Below, piece after piece: positions 55,469-64,000 of a stretch of 64,000 nt of DNA. Origin of the DNA: FEN-1297 sp963843605 (GTDB lineage Bacteria > Bacteroidota > Ignavibacteria > Ignavibacteriales > Ignavibacteriaceae); the NCBI GenBank assembly GCA_963843605.1, contig CAWJLA010000004.1, positions 124,001-188,000 on the forward strand. The letters run 5' to 3'. Numbering within the stretch: position 1 is the first letter of the stretch; each line of letters opens with the position of its first letter. The position numbers and the translations under genes are program-made. Below the pieces are notes generated by a model. It worked only from the letters and a program-made list of their open reading frames with translations. It searched no databases and was not told the DNA's origin.

Positions 55469-57028
55469 ATGAAGCTATCGCATTTGAAGAAAATCCGAAT
55501 CGGTGTGTCCGTATTATTTTTTGCCGCCCTGGCAGCAATGTTTCTTGATATTTCGGGAACGGTTTCTCAGGCTTATACTGGATATTTAACTTACCTGCAG
55601 TTTATACCCTCATTGTTAAAATTTTTTAATGTCTATAGTGCGGCCGCTGCGGGCTTTATAATAATACTTCTGTTCACTTTGTTATTCGGCAGGTTTTACT
55701 GCTCAAGTGTTTGTCCCCTTGGTACTTTGCAGGACATTGCTTCATTCGTGAATAAAAAGCTTCATAAAAAAAAACATTACAAATTATTACAACCGAATAA
55801 CTGGCTGAGATATTCGTTTCTGATTACATCTCTGTTTTTTTTATTCAGCAGCAGCATGTTTGCGTTTACATTACTCGACCCGTACAGTAATTTCGGAAGA
55901 ATATTCACGCAATTATTCAAGCCTGTCCTGGCCGCGGGAATTAATTTACTCGCATTAATACTCGAACAGTTCAAAATTTATTCTGTTTATCCTGTAGATA
56001 ACAGGCTTCCGCAGTTAGGTTTAGTAATGTTTCCGATCTTTTTTTTAATACTGGTATTCTGGCTCTCATATAAACACGGCAGGTTATTCTGCAATACGGT
56101 TTGTCCAGTAGGAACATTTTTAGGACTTATCTCCCGGTTTTCCATTTTTAAAATTAAGATAGACGAAAAAAATTGCATCGGCTGCAATCTTTGCGAGCGC
56201 GTTTGTAAATCAGGCTGTATTGATAAAAAAGTAAAAGAGGTTGATTTCAGCAGATGCGTAAGCTGTTATAACTGTTTTACGGTGTGCCCCACCGAAGGAA
56301 TTAAGTTCTCGACTGCATTCAGTAAAGCTGTGAAAAAAGCTGAGAAGATTGACACAAAAAAAAGAGAGTTTGTAACCGGAATAATCGCATTCGTGGTCGG
56401 CTCAAAAGGAATGGCATTTGCGCAGGAAAAAATAATACCTAAAAAACTTAGTACAGTTCCGGATTTTAAAAAATTCCCGGTTTCTCCTCCCGGTTCTGTC
56501 AGCATCGAACATTTTACTGATTCGTGCACAGCCTGCCATTTATGTGTGAGCGCATGCCCAACAAAAGTATTGCAGCCTTCTTTCCTTGAATACGGATTTC
56601 TCGGAATTCTCCAGCCGAAAATGGATTATCGAACTAACTTCTGCAATTTCGAATGCACAATATGCGGCGAAGTTTGTCCGACCGGTGCAATTATGCCGGT
56701 TGAAAAGAAAAGAAAGAAGCTTACGCAAATCGGGAAGGTTAAATTCGTAAAAGAAAATTGCGTAGTCCATACCGAAAAAACCGACTGCGGTGCTTGTGCC
56801 GAGCATTGCCCTACCAAGGCAGTTTACATGGTTCCTTTTGAAAATATTAAATCGCCGGAAATTCAGAACGATTATTGTATCGGCTGCGGCGCTTGCGAAT
56901 ATGCTTGTCCCACTAAGCCTTACAAAGCAATCTATGTAGAAGGCAATCCGAATCATTTAATAGCAAAGAAAAAGGAAGTTAAAGAGATAGAAAACAAGAT
57001 TAATAACGAAGAAGATTTTCCTTTTTAA
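55469..57028 (+). CDS. Membrane polyferredoxin (NapH/MauN-like, 4Fe-4S)
   Basis: A 519-residue protein. Its N-terminal half has about five membrane spans with two CxxxCP motifs, YCSSVCPLG and FCNTVCPVG, as in NapH/NosR-type proteins. After residue 230 come six cysteine groups: CIGCNLCERVC, CVSCYNCFTVCP, CTACHLCVSACP, CTICGEVCP, CGACAEHCP and CIGCGACEYACP, for up to six clusters. A further hydrophobic stretch lies at about 305-318. It probably carries electrons between the membrane and periplasmic partners such as the DUF362 protein. It is transcribed with the DUF362 gene. Confidence 0.92.
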   Translation: MKLSHLKKIRIGVSVLFFAALAAMFLDISGTVSQAYTGYLTYLQFIPSLLKFFNVYSAAAAGFIIILLFTLLFGRFYCSSVCPLGTLQDIASFVNKKLHKKKHYKLLQPNNWLRYSFLITSLFFLFSSSMFAFTLLDPYSNFGRIFTQLFKPVLAAGINLLALILEQFKIYSVYPVDNRLPQLGLVMFPIFFLILVFWLSYKHGRLFCNTVCPVGTFLGLISRFSIFKIKIDEKNCIGCNLCERVCKSGCIDKKVKEVDFSRCVSCYNCFTVCPTEGIKFSTAFSKAVKKAEKIDTKKREFVTGIIAFVVGSKGMAFAQEKIIPKKLSTVPDFKKFPVSPPGSVSIEHFTDSCTACHLCVSACPTKVLQPSFLEYGFLGILQPKMDYRTNFCNFECTICGEVCPTGAIMPVEKKRKKLTQIGKVKFVKENCVVHTEKTDCGACAEHCPTKAVYMVPFENIKSPEIQNDYCIGCGACEYACPTKPYKAIYVEGNPNHLIAKKKEVKEIENKINNEEDFPF

Positions 57029-57264
57029 ATAATAATGTAACGTGTATTTACAAACTGCTAAAAGCAGATCCGGATATTTAAACATGATTATAGTATCTTG
57101 ATAGAAAATTTCTTATGATCGTACTATATCAACAGTCAAAATAAACTTGCAATTTGAGCTTCCGAAACACATTGTCGTCATATTAATTTCCTTGACTTTT
57201 ATGCGGAAAAACATTTTATAGTAAATATTATTTGCGTTTAGAATAAATATTTGAGCATTTAATC

Positions 57265-60200
57265 ATGAATGCTTTAAAGATAAAGGGGAAAATATTTGTT
57301 AAAGTATGTCTTTTGATATTTACTTTAATAATTTCAATCCATCCGCAGGTTAGTGATATTTCGTTTGACCATATATTTCTTGAAGATGGGCTTTCACAAA
57401 GTATAGTCAAATGTATTTTACAGGATAAAAGCGGTTTTATGTACTTCGGAACCGAAGACGGCTTAAATATTTATGACGGCTACTCCTTTAAAATATTACG
57501 AAACTCACCCGGCAATCCGAACAGCTTAAGCTACAACGATATTACTTGTATGTGCGAAGACGGTTCAGGAAGGTTATGGATAGGAACCTTTAACTCCGGA
57601 GTAAATCTTTTCATTCAATCAAAAAAGAAATTTATTCGATTAAATTATAACGGTGACAGTAGTAATAGTCTGAGCAACGATAATATAAATGCAATTATTG
57701 AAGATGAACCGGGAAATATTTGGATCGGAACCGATAACGGACTCAACTGCATAATAAATGCATCTGCTCAGGATACCGGTTTTTCTGTGCAGAGAGGAAT
57801 TAAGGGTAATAAAAATCAAATTATACTTGCCAACGAAAGAATCTTGTCTATACTGGCCGGCAGAAGCGGCGAACTTTGGGTAGGAACCGATAGCGGTTTA
57901 TTCAAAGTTTTGAGAGACAAAGAAGGAAATATTTTAACAACGCTCCATTTTAAACACAGCCAAAATAAAAAGGAATCAATAAGCAATAATATCATACGGG
58001 CAGTCTTTGAAGATTCGGATGGAGATTTATGGATCGGAACCGATTACGGATTAAATAAAATCTCTGCTGCGGAAATACAAAAAACTTTGCCGGATTTTCA
58101 AAAGTTTTTTCATTCCGATAAAAATAGAAAATCAATCAGTCATAATGAAATATATGCAATAAGCCAGGATTCAGCCGGATCGATTTGGATCGGTACGAAC
58201 GGCGGCGGTGTAAATATATATGAAAAGAAAATCGGCCGTTTTGTTTCCTATCAATATGATCCGATCGTTTCGGGATCTTTAAGCACCAATGAACTCAGAT
58301 CGTTGTTTCTGGACAGGTCGGGTATAATGTGGATAGGAAGCTACGGCGGCGGAATAAATAAAGTTTCAAGAAAAGGGGGACAGTTCTTTCATTACAGACA
58401 CAGAACTAATGACCCTAATTCGCTTAACCATCCTATAGTGTGGTCTTTTTATCAGGGCAAAGACAGCATATTATGGATTGGTACGCTCAACGGTTTAGAC
58501 AGACTTGATAGAAAAACTTTAACTTATAAGCATTTTATCCACATTTCCGGGAAAAACAGTCTCAGCAATAATGTAGTCCGCGTTATAACAAGAATCGACA
58601 ACGGGAAGCTGCTCCTCGGAACAAACGGAGGCGGTATTGATGAGTTTGATCCCGAAACAAATATATTTAAAAACCGGTCTCACAATCCGGCAAACCCGAA
58701 CAGTTTAATACATAACGCGATAAGATCTATTTACCAGGATAAAGACGGAATTATTTGGATCGGCACTTACGGAAGAGGTATGGATAGATTTGATCCTTCT
58801 ACGGGCATTTTTAAACACTTCATTAACATACTGCACGATACCAACAGCCTCAGTCAGAATTATGTCCGGGTAATTGTTGACGACGACAAAGGAAATTTAT
58901 GGATAGGAACCGAAGGCGGAGGTTTAAATAAGTTCGATAAAAAGAATGAAAAATTTACAAGATACAGGGCAAGACACGGCAATGGGAGAGCATTATCGAG
59001 CGATTACATTTTTTCGATTCTTATAGACAAACCGGGAGTTTTCTGGCTGGGAACATACGGCGGAGGACTTAATAAATTCTATCCGGAAACCGGTGAATGT
59101 AAAATTTATACCGTTGATAAAGGTTTATCAAGTAATTCGGTTTACAGTATCGTAAAAGACTTGGACGGATTTCTTTGGCTAAGCACGAATAACGGCTTAT
59201 CAAAGTTTAATCCTTCTGAAGAGAAATTCAAAAACTATAATATAAAAGACGGTCTTCAGGATAATGAATTTAACGGCGGGGCATATTACCGCACAAACAG
59301 CGGTGAATTGTTGTTCGGCGGAATTAACGGTTTCAATTCATTCTATCCTCGAAATATTAAAGAAAATAATTTTATACCTCCTATTGTTCTAACCTCATTT
59401 AAAATATTTAACCAGGAAGCTAATTTCCCCGTCCCGCTTACTTCAATAAAAGAAATACAGCTTTCTTATTCCGATAATGTTTTTTCGTGTGAGTTTGCCG
59501 CACTTGATTATTTCTCGCCGGAGAAGAATAAGTACGCGTATAAGATGGAAGGAGTTGATAAGAATTGGGTTTTTGTAAACGCCGACAAAAGATTTGCAGC
59601 TTACACCACACTATCTCCGGGGACATACAAATTTCAAGTAAAAGGCTCCAACAGTGACGGGAATTGGAATGAAAAGGGAGTCGTTTTATTTATAAAAATA
59701 ATACCGCCTTTCTGGCAGCGGGCCTGGTTCATTATTCTCGTTGCTGTATTTATTATCGGTGTAATTTACATCTTGTATCTAAGAAGGTTAAAAATAATCA
59801 GAATGAAAATAGAACTCCGAACAGCGCACGATGCCCAGCTATCCATTATGCCTAAAACAGATCCCGTTATTGAAAAACTTGAAGTGTCAGGAACATGTAT
59901 TCCTGCAAATGAAGTAGGGGGAGACTTCTTCGATTACTTCGTATCAAATGACGGCTCCAATAAATTCGGAGTTTTAATAGGAGATGTTTCGGGCAAAGCT
60001 ATGAAGGCTGCAATAACAGCAATAATGACTTACGGTATGATAATCTCGGAAATAAGAGCAAATAACAGTATAAGCAAGATTTTAGAAAATGTGAATACAA
60101 CTTTGATACATAAAATTGAAAAAAAGATGTTTGTTTCCGCATGTATCTGCATGATAGATACCGAGAGAAGGATACTATCAATAGCTAATGCCGGGCTTTC

Positions 60201-60540
60201 CAGGCCTATTATTTTATCGGGGGGAAATGCAAAAATTCTTCAACCTGACGGCCCCAGGTTACCGCTTGGAGTGAAAGACGACATTCATTACAAATTGACG
60301 GAATACAATCTGGAGAAAAATGATTTAATCATTTTAACTACGGACGGAGTTGACGAAGCACAGAATAATAATCGCGAACTGTTCGGCGTCGAAAGATTAA
60401 AAAACCATTTATTGTCGTTAAACGGCCTTAACCTGCCTGTTGCAAAAATAAAAGAGTCGATAATTAATGAAGTTCAAAAGTTTATTAACAAGGACAAGCC
60501 TTGCGACGACATGACTGTTCTGGTAATAAGAATAAAATAG
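57265..60540 (+). CDS. Propeller sensor fused to SpoIIE phosphatase (hybrid transmembrane)
   Basis: A 1091-residue protein. A signal/anchor (residues 8-25) is followed by two seven-bladed Reg_prop propellers (repeats of WIGTxxxGxxxx such as WIGTNGGGVNIY and WIGTEGGGLNKF up to about residue 690). Next come a Y_Y_Y domain (about 740-810, with KYAYKMEGVDKNWVF), one membrane span (about 822-842) and a SpoIIE/PP2C domain (about 855-1091, with VGGDFFDYF, IGDVSGKAMKAA, TTDGVDEAQ and CDDMTVLVI). Most proteins of this layout end in a histidine kinase. Here the output is a phosphatase. It is a free-standing gene, so it likely controls STAS proteins such as those at 3228 or 8230. Confidence 0.93.
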   Translation: MNALKIKGKIFVKVCLLIFTLIISIHPQVSDISFDHIFLEDGLSQSIVKCILQDKSGFMYFGTEDGLNIYDGYSFKILRNSPGNPNSLSYNDITCMCEDGSGRLWIGTFNSGVNLFIQSKKKFIRLNYNGDSSNSLSNDNINAIIEDEPGNIWIGTDNGLNCIINASAQDTGFSVQRGIKGNKNQIILANERILSILAGRSGELWVGTDSGLFKVLRDKEGNILTTLHFKHSQNKKESISNNIIRAVFEDSDGDLWIGTDYGLNKISAAEIQKTLPDFQKFFHSDKNRKSISHNEIYAISQDSAGSIWIGTNGGGVNIYEKKIGRFVSYQYDPIVSGSLSTNELRSLFLDRSGIMWIGSYGGGINKVSRKGGQFFHYRHRTNDPNSLNHPIVWSFYQGKDSILWIGTLNGLDRLDRKTLTYKHFIHISGKNSLSNNVVRVITRIDNGKLLLGTNGGGIDEFDPETNIFKNRSHNPANPNSLIHNAIRSIYQDKDGIIWIGTYGRGMDRFDPSTGIFKHFINILHDTNSLSQNYVRVIVDDDKGNLWIGTEGGGLNKFDKKNEKFTRYRARHGNGRALSSDYIFSILIDKPGVFWLGTYGGGLNKFYPETGECKIYTVDKGLSSNSVYSIVKDLDGFLWLSTNNGLSKFNPSEEKFKNYNIKDGLQDNEFNGGAYYRTNSGELLFGGINGFNSFYPRNIKENNFIPPIVLTSFKIFNQEANFPVPLTSIKEIQLSYSDNVFSCEFAALDYFSPEKNKYAYKMEGVDKNWVFVNADKRFAAYTTLSPGTYKFQVKGSNSDGNWNEKGVVLFIKIIPPFWQRAWFIILVAVFIIGVIYILYLRRLKIIRMKIELRTAHDAQLSIMPKTDPVIEKLEVSGTCIPANEVGGDFFDYFVSNDGSNKFGVLIGDVSGKAMKAAITAIMTYGMIISEIRANNSISKILENVNTTLIHKIEKKMFVSACICMIDTERRILSIANAGLSRPIILSGGNAKILQPDGPRLPLGVKDDIHYKLTEYNLEKNDLIILTTDGVDEAQNNNRELFGVERLKNHLLSLNGLNLPVAKIKESIINEVQKFINKDKPCDDMTVLVIRIK

Positions 60541-60851
60541 GGATAAATAATTTATATTTTACTAAACATTAAAAAAGATAAATACGGCCCATCGTTCCGT
60601 TTAAATATTCTTAAAATTATCATATAGAACACTTCCCCGAATAATGTTTCATTCTACAGACGCCAGAGGAATCTTCTGTTTTAACAGTCTTGAATAAAAA
60701 TGATTTATACTCCGATATATGTTTTTTATAAAATTTATTTTTTATTAAACCAAAAACTTTTAACATCTCTTCTTTGTAAGTCGCCAAAATTTTTCATTAT
60801 TTAATTTTACAAATATCTCAGATTATTAAAATAAATCATTTGACTTGAAAA
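60541..60851. other. Gene-free interval
   Basis: A 311-bp AT-rich gap between two co-directional genes. It should hold the end of the sensor-phosphatase transcript and the promoter of the following gene. No open frame, hairpin with a T run or repeat was seen. Confidence 0.5.
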
Positions 60852-61868
60852 ATGAGTATTAAATACAAACTTCTGGGCAAGCCGGGAAAAGACAATGCAT
60901 TGATGGTGTGGATAAACAGAGGCACCAGGTTATACCGTATTTTGTTCGACTGCGGGGAAAATATACTCAACGAATTGAGTTATACTGATATAACTTCTAT
61001 CGATTACTTGTTATTCTCGCATTTTCATCTAGATCATGCGGCCGGATTCGATTATTTCATTAGAAGAAACTACGATAGACGGGATAAACCGGTATATGTT
61101 TTCGGTCCGAAAGATACTATTAAAGTCATTCATAACAGGCTGAAAGGATATACGTGGAACTTAGTTGACGGAGTTCCTGGCAAATGGATTATTACGGAAA
61201 TAAACGAAGACAGTTCAAAGACTATCTCGTTATACGCATCGGAATCATTTTCCAGAAAACATTATTCCGGTGAAAAAATATTTGAAAGAAATTTAATAGA
61301 CAACGATGATTTCAGGGTAGACGCGGCATTGTTAAATCATATTATTCCGTCTGCCGGATACCGGATCACGGAGAAAGAATCATTAAACATTAATAAACAA
61401 AAATTAGAAGAACTGGATATTCCCCATGGACCGTGGCTTGAAAAAGTAAAAGATTTGTCTGTTAACGGTAAAACAAGACTATCACTGAATAATAGCAATT
61501 ACGCTTTAAGCGAACTTCGCAAAAAGCTTTTATTCAGAAATAAGGGGGAAAGTATCTCGTATCTAACCGATTTCATTTACGACAGGAAGTCTTCCAGCAG
61601 AGCAGTTAGCCTGATTAGAAATTGCAGCACTGTTTTTTGCGAGAGTCAGTATTCACCGAAAGATTTTAAGCTTGCAAAAAAGAATTACCATTTAACTTCG
61701 GAACAGGCCGCAATGCTGGCGGAAAAAGCAAAAGTAAAAAGATTAATTTTATTTCACATTTCCGACAGATATAGCTTAAAACAGGATTTCATATCAATTC
61801 TTACCCTGGCAAGACGAAAATTTTCCGATTCATATTTCCCGGAAGGCTGGTTTCCCGGACTCGATTAA
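60852..61868 (+). CDS. Metallo-beta-lactamase fold protein (RNase Z-like)
   Basis: A 338-residue hydrolase with the metal motif SHFHLDHAAGFDYF at about residue 57, DCGENIL earlier, and a later ISYLTDFIYD and LILFHISDRY that carry the remaining ligands. The LxHFHLDHxxG form and the late HLTSEQAAMLAEKAK resemble RNase Z/ElaC-like and other small MBL proteins. It is somewhat longer than RNase Z, with an insertion at about 100-190. tRNA 3' processing is possible but not proven. Single gene. Confidence 0.8.
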   Translation: MSIKYKLLGKPGKDNALMVWINRGTRLYRILFDCGENILNELSYTDITSIDYLLFSHFHLDHAAGFDYFIRRNYDRRDKPVYVFGPKDTIKVIHNRLKGYTWNLVDGVPGKWIITEINEDSSKTISLYASESFSRKHYSGEKIFERNLIDNDDFRVDAALLNHIIPSAGYRITEKESLNINKQKLEELDIPHGPWLEKVKDLSVNGKTRLSLNNSNYALSELRKKLLFRNKGESISYLTDFIYDRKSSSRAVSLIRNCSTVFCESQYSPKDFKLAKKNYHLTSEQAAMLAEKAKVKRLILFHISDRYSLKQDFISILTLARRKFSDSYFPEGWFPGLD

Positions 61869-61997
61869 AATTGATTGTTTTTTTAATACTCCAGAATTAT
61901 TCTAAAATTACGGAGCAGACAGAATCTTGTATTTTTTAAAATCAAATACTTTTCAAGATTTAAAACTTAAATTTGTATTTTAACCTGGATACGGATT

Positions 61998-62567
61998 ATG
62001 ATTATTCCCAGATTTATTTCATATGTTTCAATATTTATATGGCTACTACCGCCAATCCGACAATATAAGGGAAATTACTTTTACTTTTTTCTTGTGTTGG
62101 CTTTATTAGATCCTATTGTTTATGTCGTTCGTTTTATACTGCCTTTGGATCCGATGAGAATATATACACTCTGTACAATATTTTTAGTGTTCGCTTTAAT
62201 AAAAATAAGACATAATAAATTTAACTGGTTTTACATAGCGGTATTGACAATAATAAATACTTATCTTTCTTTTTCACTTAGTTTTGATTTATTAAAATTA
62301 TATCTGATACTTCAACTAATCGTTGTTTTCTTTATAATTTTAAGAAAAACTTTACTTGATACATTTACCAACGGTCAAATAAATTTATTCTATTTTGTTC
62401 TGGTTTTATATTTGCTTTCGGTACTTACTAAAATGCTGATAACGTTTACGCAATTTTCATCGGGTATATTTTATTTTTACTTCACTACCGCATTTGAAAT
62501 TTTGATTGCTGTCTTTTTTATTTTTTATAATGATGTAAACATTCCGAAAATAAAATTGAACGGCTAG
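61998..62567 (+). CDS. Small multi-pass membrane protein of unknown function
   Basis: A 189-residue protein with about six hydrophobic spans and short loops; no catalytic motif is visible. The ATG at 61998 follows GGAT weakly. Its last 37 codons are covered on the other strand by the annotated end of the YjbQ gene. Probably an inner-membrane protein; no family was recognised. Confidence 0.6.
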   Translation: MIIPRFISYVSIFIWLLPPIRQYKGNYFYFFLVLALLDPIVYVVRFILPLDPMRIYTLCTIFLVFALIKIRHNKFNWFYIAVLTIINTYLSFSLSFDLLKLYLILQLIVVFFIILRKTLLDTFTNGQINLFYFVLVLYLLSVLTKMLITFTQFSSGIFYFYFTTAFEILIAVFFIFYNDVNIPKIKLNG

Positions 62568-63008
62568 ATTTTTCCTTAACTCAGTTTCCTGCCCGGTAAT
62601 TTGAATTATCACTTTTCTGTTTCTCGGACGAATGTCAAACTCTATTAAAATAATCTGCTGCCACGTACCCAGAAGCATATCTTTATCTACGAAAGGTACG
62701 GTAAAAGATGCCCCTTGCAGCGCCGCCCTTATATGCGAATGTCCGTTGCCGTCATGCCAGGTTTCATCATGTTTATATTTTACGTTCGATGGTACAAGTT
62801 TTTCAAAAAAATGGGGATAATCCGAAATCAATCCCGGCTCATATTCTATAGTGGTAATACCTGCTGTAGAACCTCCGATAAATACAAGCGCGTTACCTTC
62901 CCTGATATTGGATTTTCTGATTTGTTCTTCTACTTTGTCAGTAATGTCTACGAGTTCGGTATTGCCTCTGGTTTTTACTTCGAACGAAAGTGTTTTAATT
63001 GAAAGCAT
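62457..63008 (-). CDS. YjbQ/UPF0047 family protein, extended or frameshifted at the end
   Basis: Residues 1-140 match the YjbQ family, associated with thiamine phosphate synthase-like activity. GSTAGITTIEYEPG, WHDGNGHSHIRAALQGAS and GTWQQIILIEFDIRPRNRK carry the conserved His and Glu. The family normally ends shortly after this. Here the frame runs on for about 40 residues that are only the reverse of the neighbouring gene. One base less in the GGG/CCC at 62592-62594 would end the protein at ITGRKLS. The ATG at 63008 follows AAAGGAA. Confidence 0.88.
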   Translation of the reverse strand: MLSIKTLSFEVKTRGNTELVDITDKVEEQIRKSNIREGNALVFIGGSTAGITTIEYEPGLISDYPHFFEKLVPSNVKYKHDETWHDGNGHSHIRAALQGASFTVPFVDKDMLLGTWQQIILIEFDIRPRNRKVIIQITGQETELRKNLAVQFYFRNVYIIIKNKKDSNQNFKCGSEVKIKYTR

Positions 63009-63192
63009 TATTCAAGTTCCTTTCTTTTGACTTTTTACGGAAGATTTAAGCTTCAACCATAAAATAAATTTGTTATATATATTTGAAAAATGCCCGGCGG
63101 CAAATTCCCGGAATACGCAATTCCTAATCTCATAAAATTTAATTAAATTTGAGACAAATTTTAATTTATCCACAAAATTGGTACAATATTTT

Positions 63193-64000
63193 ATGCTTAC
63201 CAAGGACTATATAGAACTCGAATCTAACTACGGGGCTCATAATTATCATCCTTTGGATGTGGTAATAAGTAAAGCCGAAGGAGTATGGGTTTATGATGTT
63301 GAAGGAAACAAATATCTTGATTGCCTTGCTGCTTATTCCGCAGTAAATCAGGGGCATTGTCATCCCAGAATTCTTAATGTACTTAAAACTCAGGCCGAAA
63401 AAGTAACGCTTACATCGCGGGCATTCAGAAACGACCAGCTTCCGCATCTTTATAAAGAAGTCTGCGAACTGACTGGATATCAAATGTTCCTGCCGATGAA
63501 TTCGGGCGCCGAAGCAGTTGAAACGGCTTTAAAGGCTGCCAGGAAATGGGGATATAAAGTAAAAGGCGTGGAAGAAGATAAAGCCGAAATTATTACATGC
63601 ACAAATAATTTTGCCGGAAGAACCATCAGTATAATCAGTTTTTCAACTGAAGAGCAGTATCGCGACGGCTTCGGTCCTTTCACTCCGGGCTTCAAGATTG
63701 TTCCGTACGGCGATGCGGATGCAATTGCAAAAGCTGTAACAAAAAATACTGTGGCTTTGCTTGTCGAGCCGATTCAAGGTGAAGGCGGAGTTATTGTTCC
63801 GCCTGACGGGTATTTAAAAAAGGCATTCGACATCTGCAAAAAAAATAATGTATTGTTTATGGCAGATGAAATTCAGTCGGGACTTGGCAGAAGCGGCAAG
63901 CTGTTTGCCTTTGAATATGAAAATATCAGACCTGATGTTGTAATAATAGGCAAAGCTTTGTCGGGAGGATTTTATCCGGTATCGGGAGTTTTATCGGATA
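63193..64000 (+). CDS. rocD: Ornithine aminotransferase, N-terminal part (window edge)
   Basis: A PLP-dependent class III aminotransferase, cut by the window end after 269 codons. ATG at 63193-63195. Features are LDCLAAYSAVNQGHCHP, FLPMNSGAEAVETALKAAR, LVEPIQGEGGV and the Lys-containing IIGKALSGGFYPVSGV, with the Lys that binds PLP. MNSGAEAVE and SAVNQGHCHP point to ornithine--oxo-acid aminotransferase, which makes glutamate semialdehyde for proline/arginine metabolism, rather than acetylornithine aminotransferase. Confidence 0.93.
   Translation, partial: MLTKDYIELESNYGAHNYHPLDVVISKAEGVWVYDVEGNKYLDCLAAYSAVNQGHCHPRILNVLKTQAEKVTLTSRAFRNDQLPHLYKEVCELTGYQMFLPMNSGAEAVETALKAARKWGYKVKGVEEDKAEIITCTNNFAGRTISIISFSTEEQYRDGFGPFTPGFKIVPYGDADAIAKAVTKNTVALLVEPIQGEGGVIVPPDGYLKKAFDICKKNNVLFMADEIQSGLGRSGKLFAFEYENIRPDVVIIGKALSGGFYPVSGVLSD

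Noticed and set aside
56540..56956. 138-codon frame antisense to the polyferredoxin
   Set aside because: Its cysteine-poor shadow sequence overlaps the iron-sulfur cluster region, which is certain.
63166..63695. Two frames antisense to the ornithine aminotransferase
   Set aside because: The sense frame contains every aminotransferase motif; the antisense frames have none.
1..64000. CRISPR arrays, insertion sequences, prophage, integrons
   Set aside because: No repeat-spacer arrays, transposase, integrase or phage motifs were seen in any frame.

Overview
The window is an AT-rich, gene-dense bacterial chromosome segment. It most likely comes from an Ignavibacteria/Melioribacter-type member of the Bacteroidota-Chlorobiota group. 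The reasons are: a secreted protein ending in a type IX secretion sorting domain with the motif NYPNPFNP (51593-53287), a second possible type IX cargo at 23372-25612, large two-component-style beta-propeller proteins, many SpoIIE-type phosphatases, and weak Shine-Dalgarno use at many genes. No rRNA, tRNA, CRISPR array, insertion sequence or phage gene was recognised.

Layout. 1-8571 is a regulatory block. It holds a partial PDZ membrane protein, a partner-switching cluster (two SpoIIE-type phosphatases around an RsbW-like kinase and a STAS antagonist), an ECF sigma factor with its membrane anti-sigma factor, and a second STAS protein on the other strand. 8685-13008 is an overlapping run of purA, an N-acetylmuramoyl-L-alanine amidase and a histidine kinase, which converges on nadA. 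13951-14549 is a 600-bp gap with a duplicated repeat plus stem-loop module. 14550-19172 carries aroK-aroB, an outer-membrane barrel and a PpiD/SurA-like foldase. 19461-31379 is mostly housekeeping: a Crp-family regulator, a PHP phosphoesterase, ribH, a GT-C-like membrane protein, a propeller protein, an ABC-F ATPase, a ROK kinase, rsmA, a PAP2 protein and menG. 31390-33783 has a lipoprotein, rdgB, SemiSWEET, an AhpD-like protein and DUF4404. 34331-39529 has a peptidase-propeller-barrel fusion, an extended SDR protein and a small membrane protein.

39821-47082 is a complete seven-gene ABC-2 exporter operon (TetR, HlyD, ATPase, TolC, ATPase, two permeases). Two palindromic operator candidates lie just upstream of the likely TetR start. 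47212-53287 carries nudC, a chagasin-like secreted protein, a split oligopeptidase B and an arylsulfotransferase-like secreted protein. 53912-57028 is an iron-sulfur group: a small ferredoxin, a DUF362 protein and a membrane polyferredoxin. 57265-60540 is a giant sensor that joins a periplasmic propeller directly to a cytoplasmic SpoIIE phosphatase. The window ends with a metallo-beta-lactamase protein, a small membrane protein, a YjbQ-family protein and the start of an ornithine aminotransferase.

Three genes (nadA, the PpiD-like foldase, ptrB) are each broken by a single-base frameshift, and the YjbQ gene probably has a fourth near its 3' end. Two of the three clear cases lie in or next to short homopolymers and the flanking protein is otherwise intact, so sequence error is at least as likely as real decay. 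The strongest biological themes are layered signalling that converges on phosphatase-controlled STAS proteins, the tandem TetR operators, and several unusual domain fusions.
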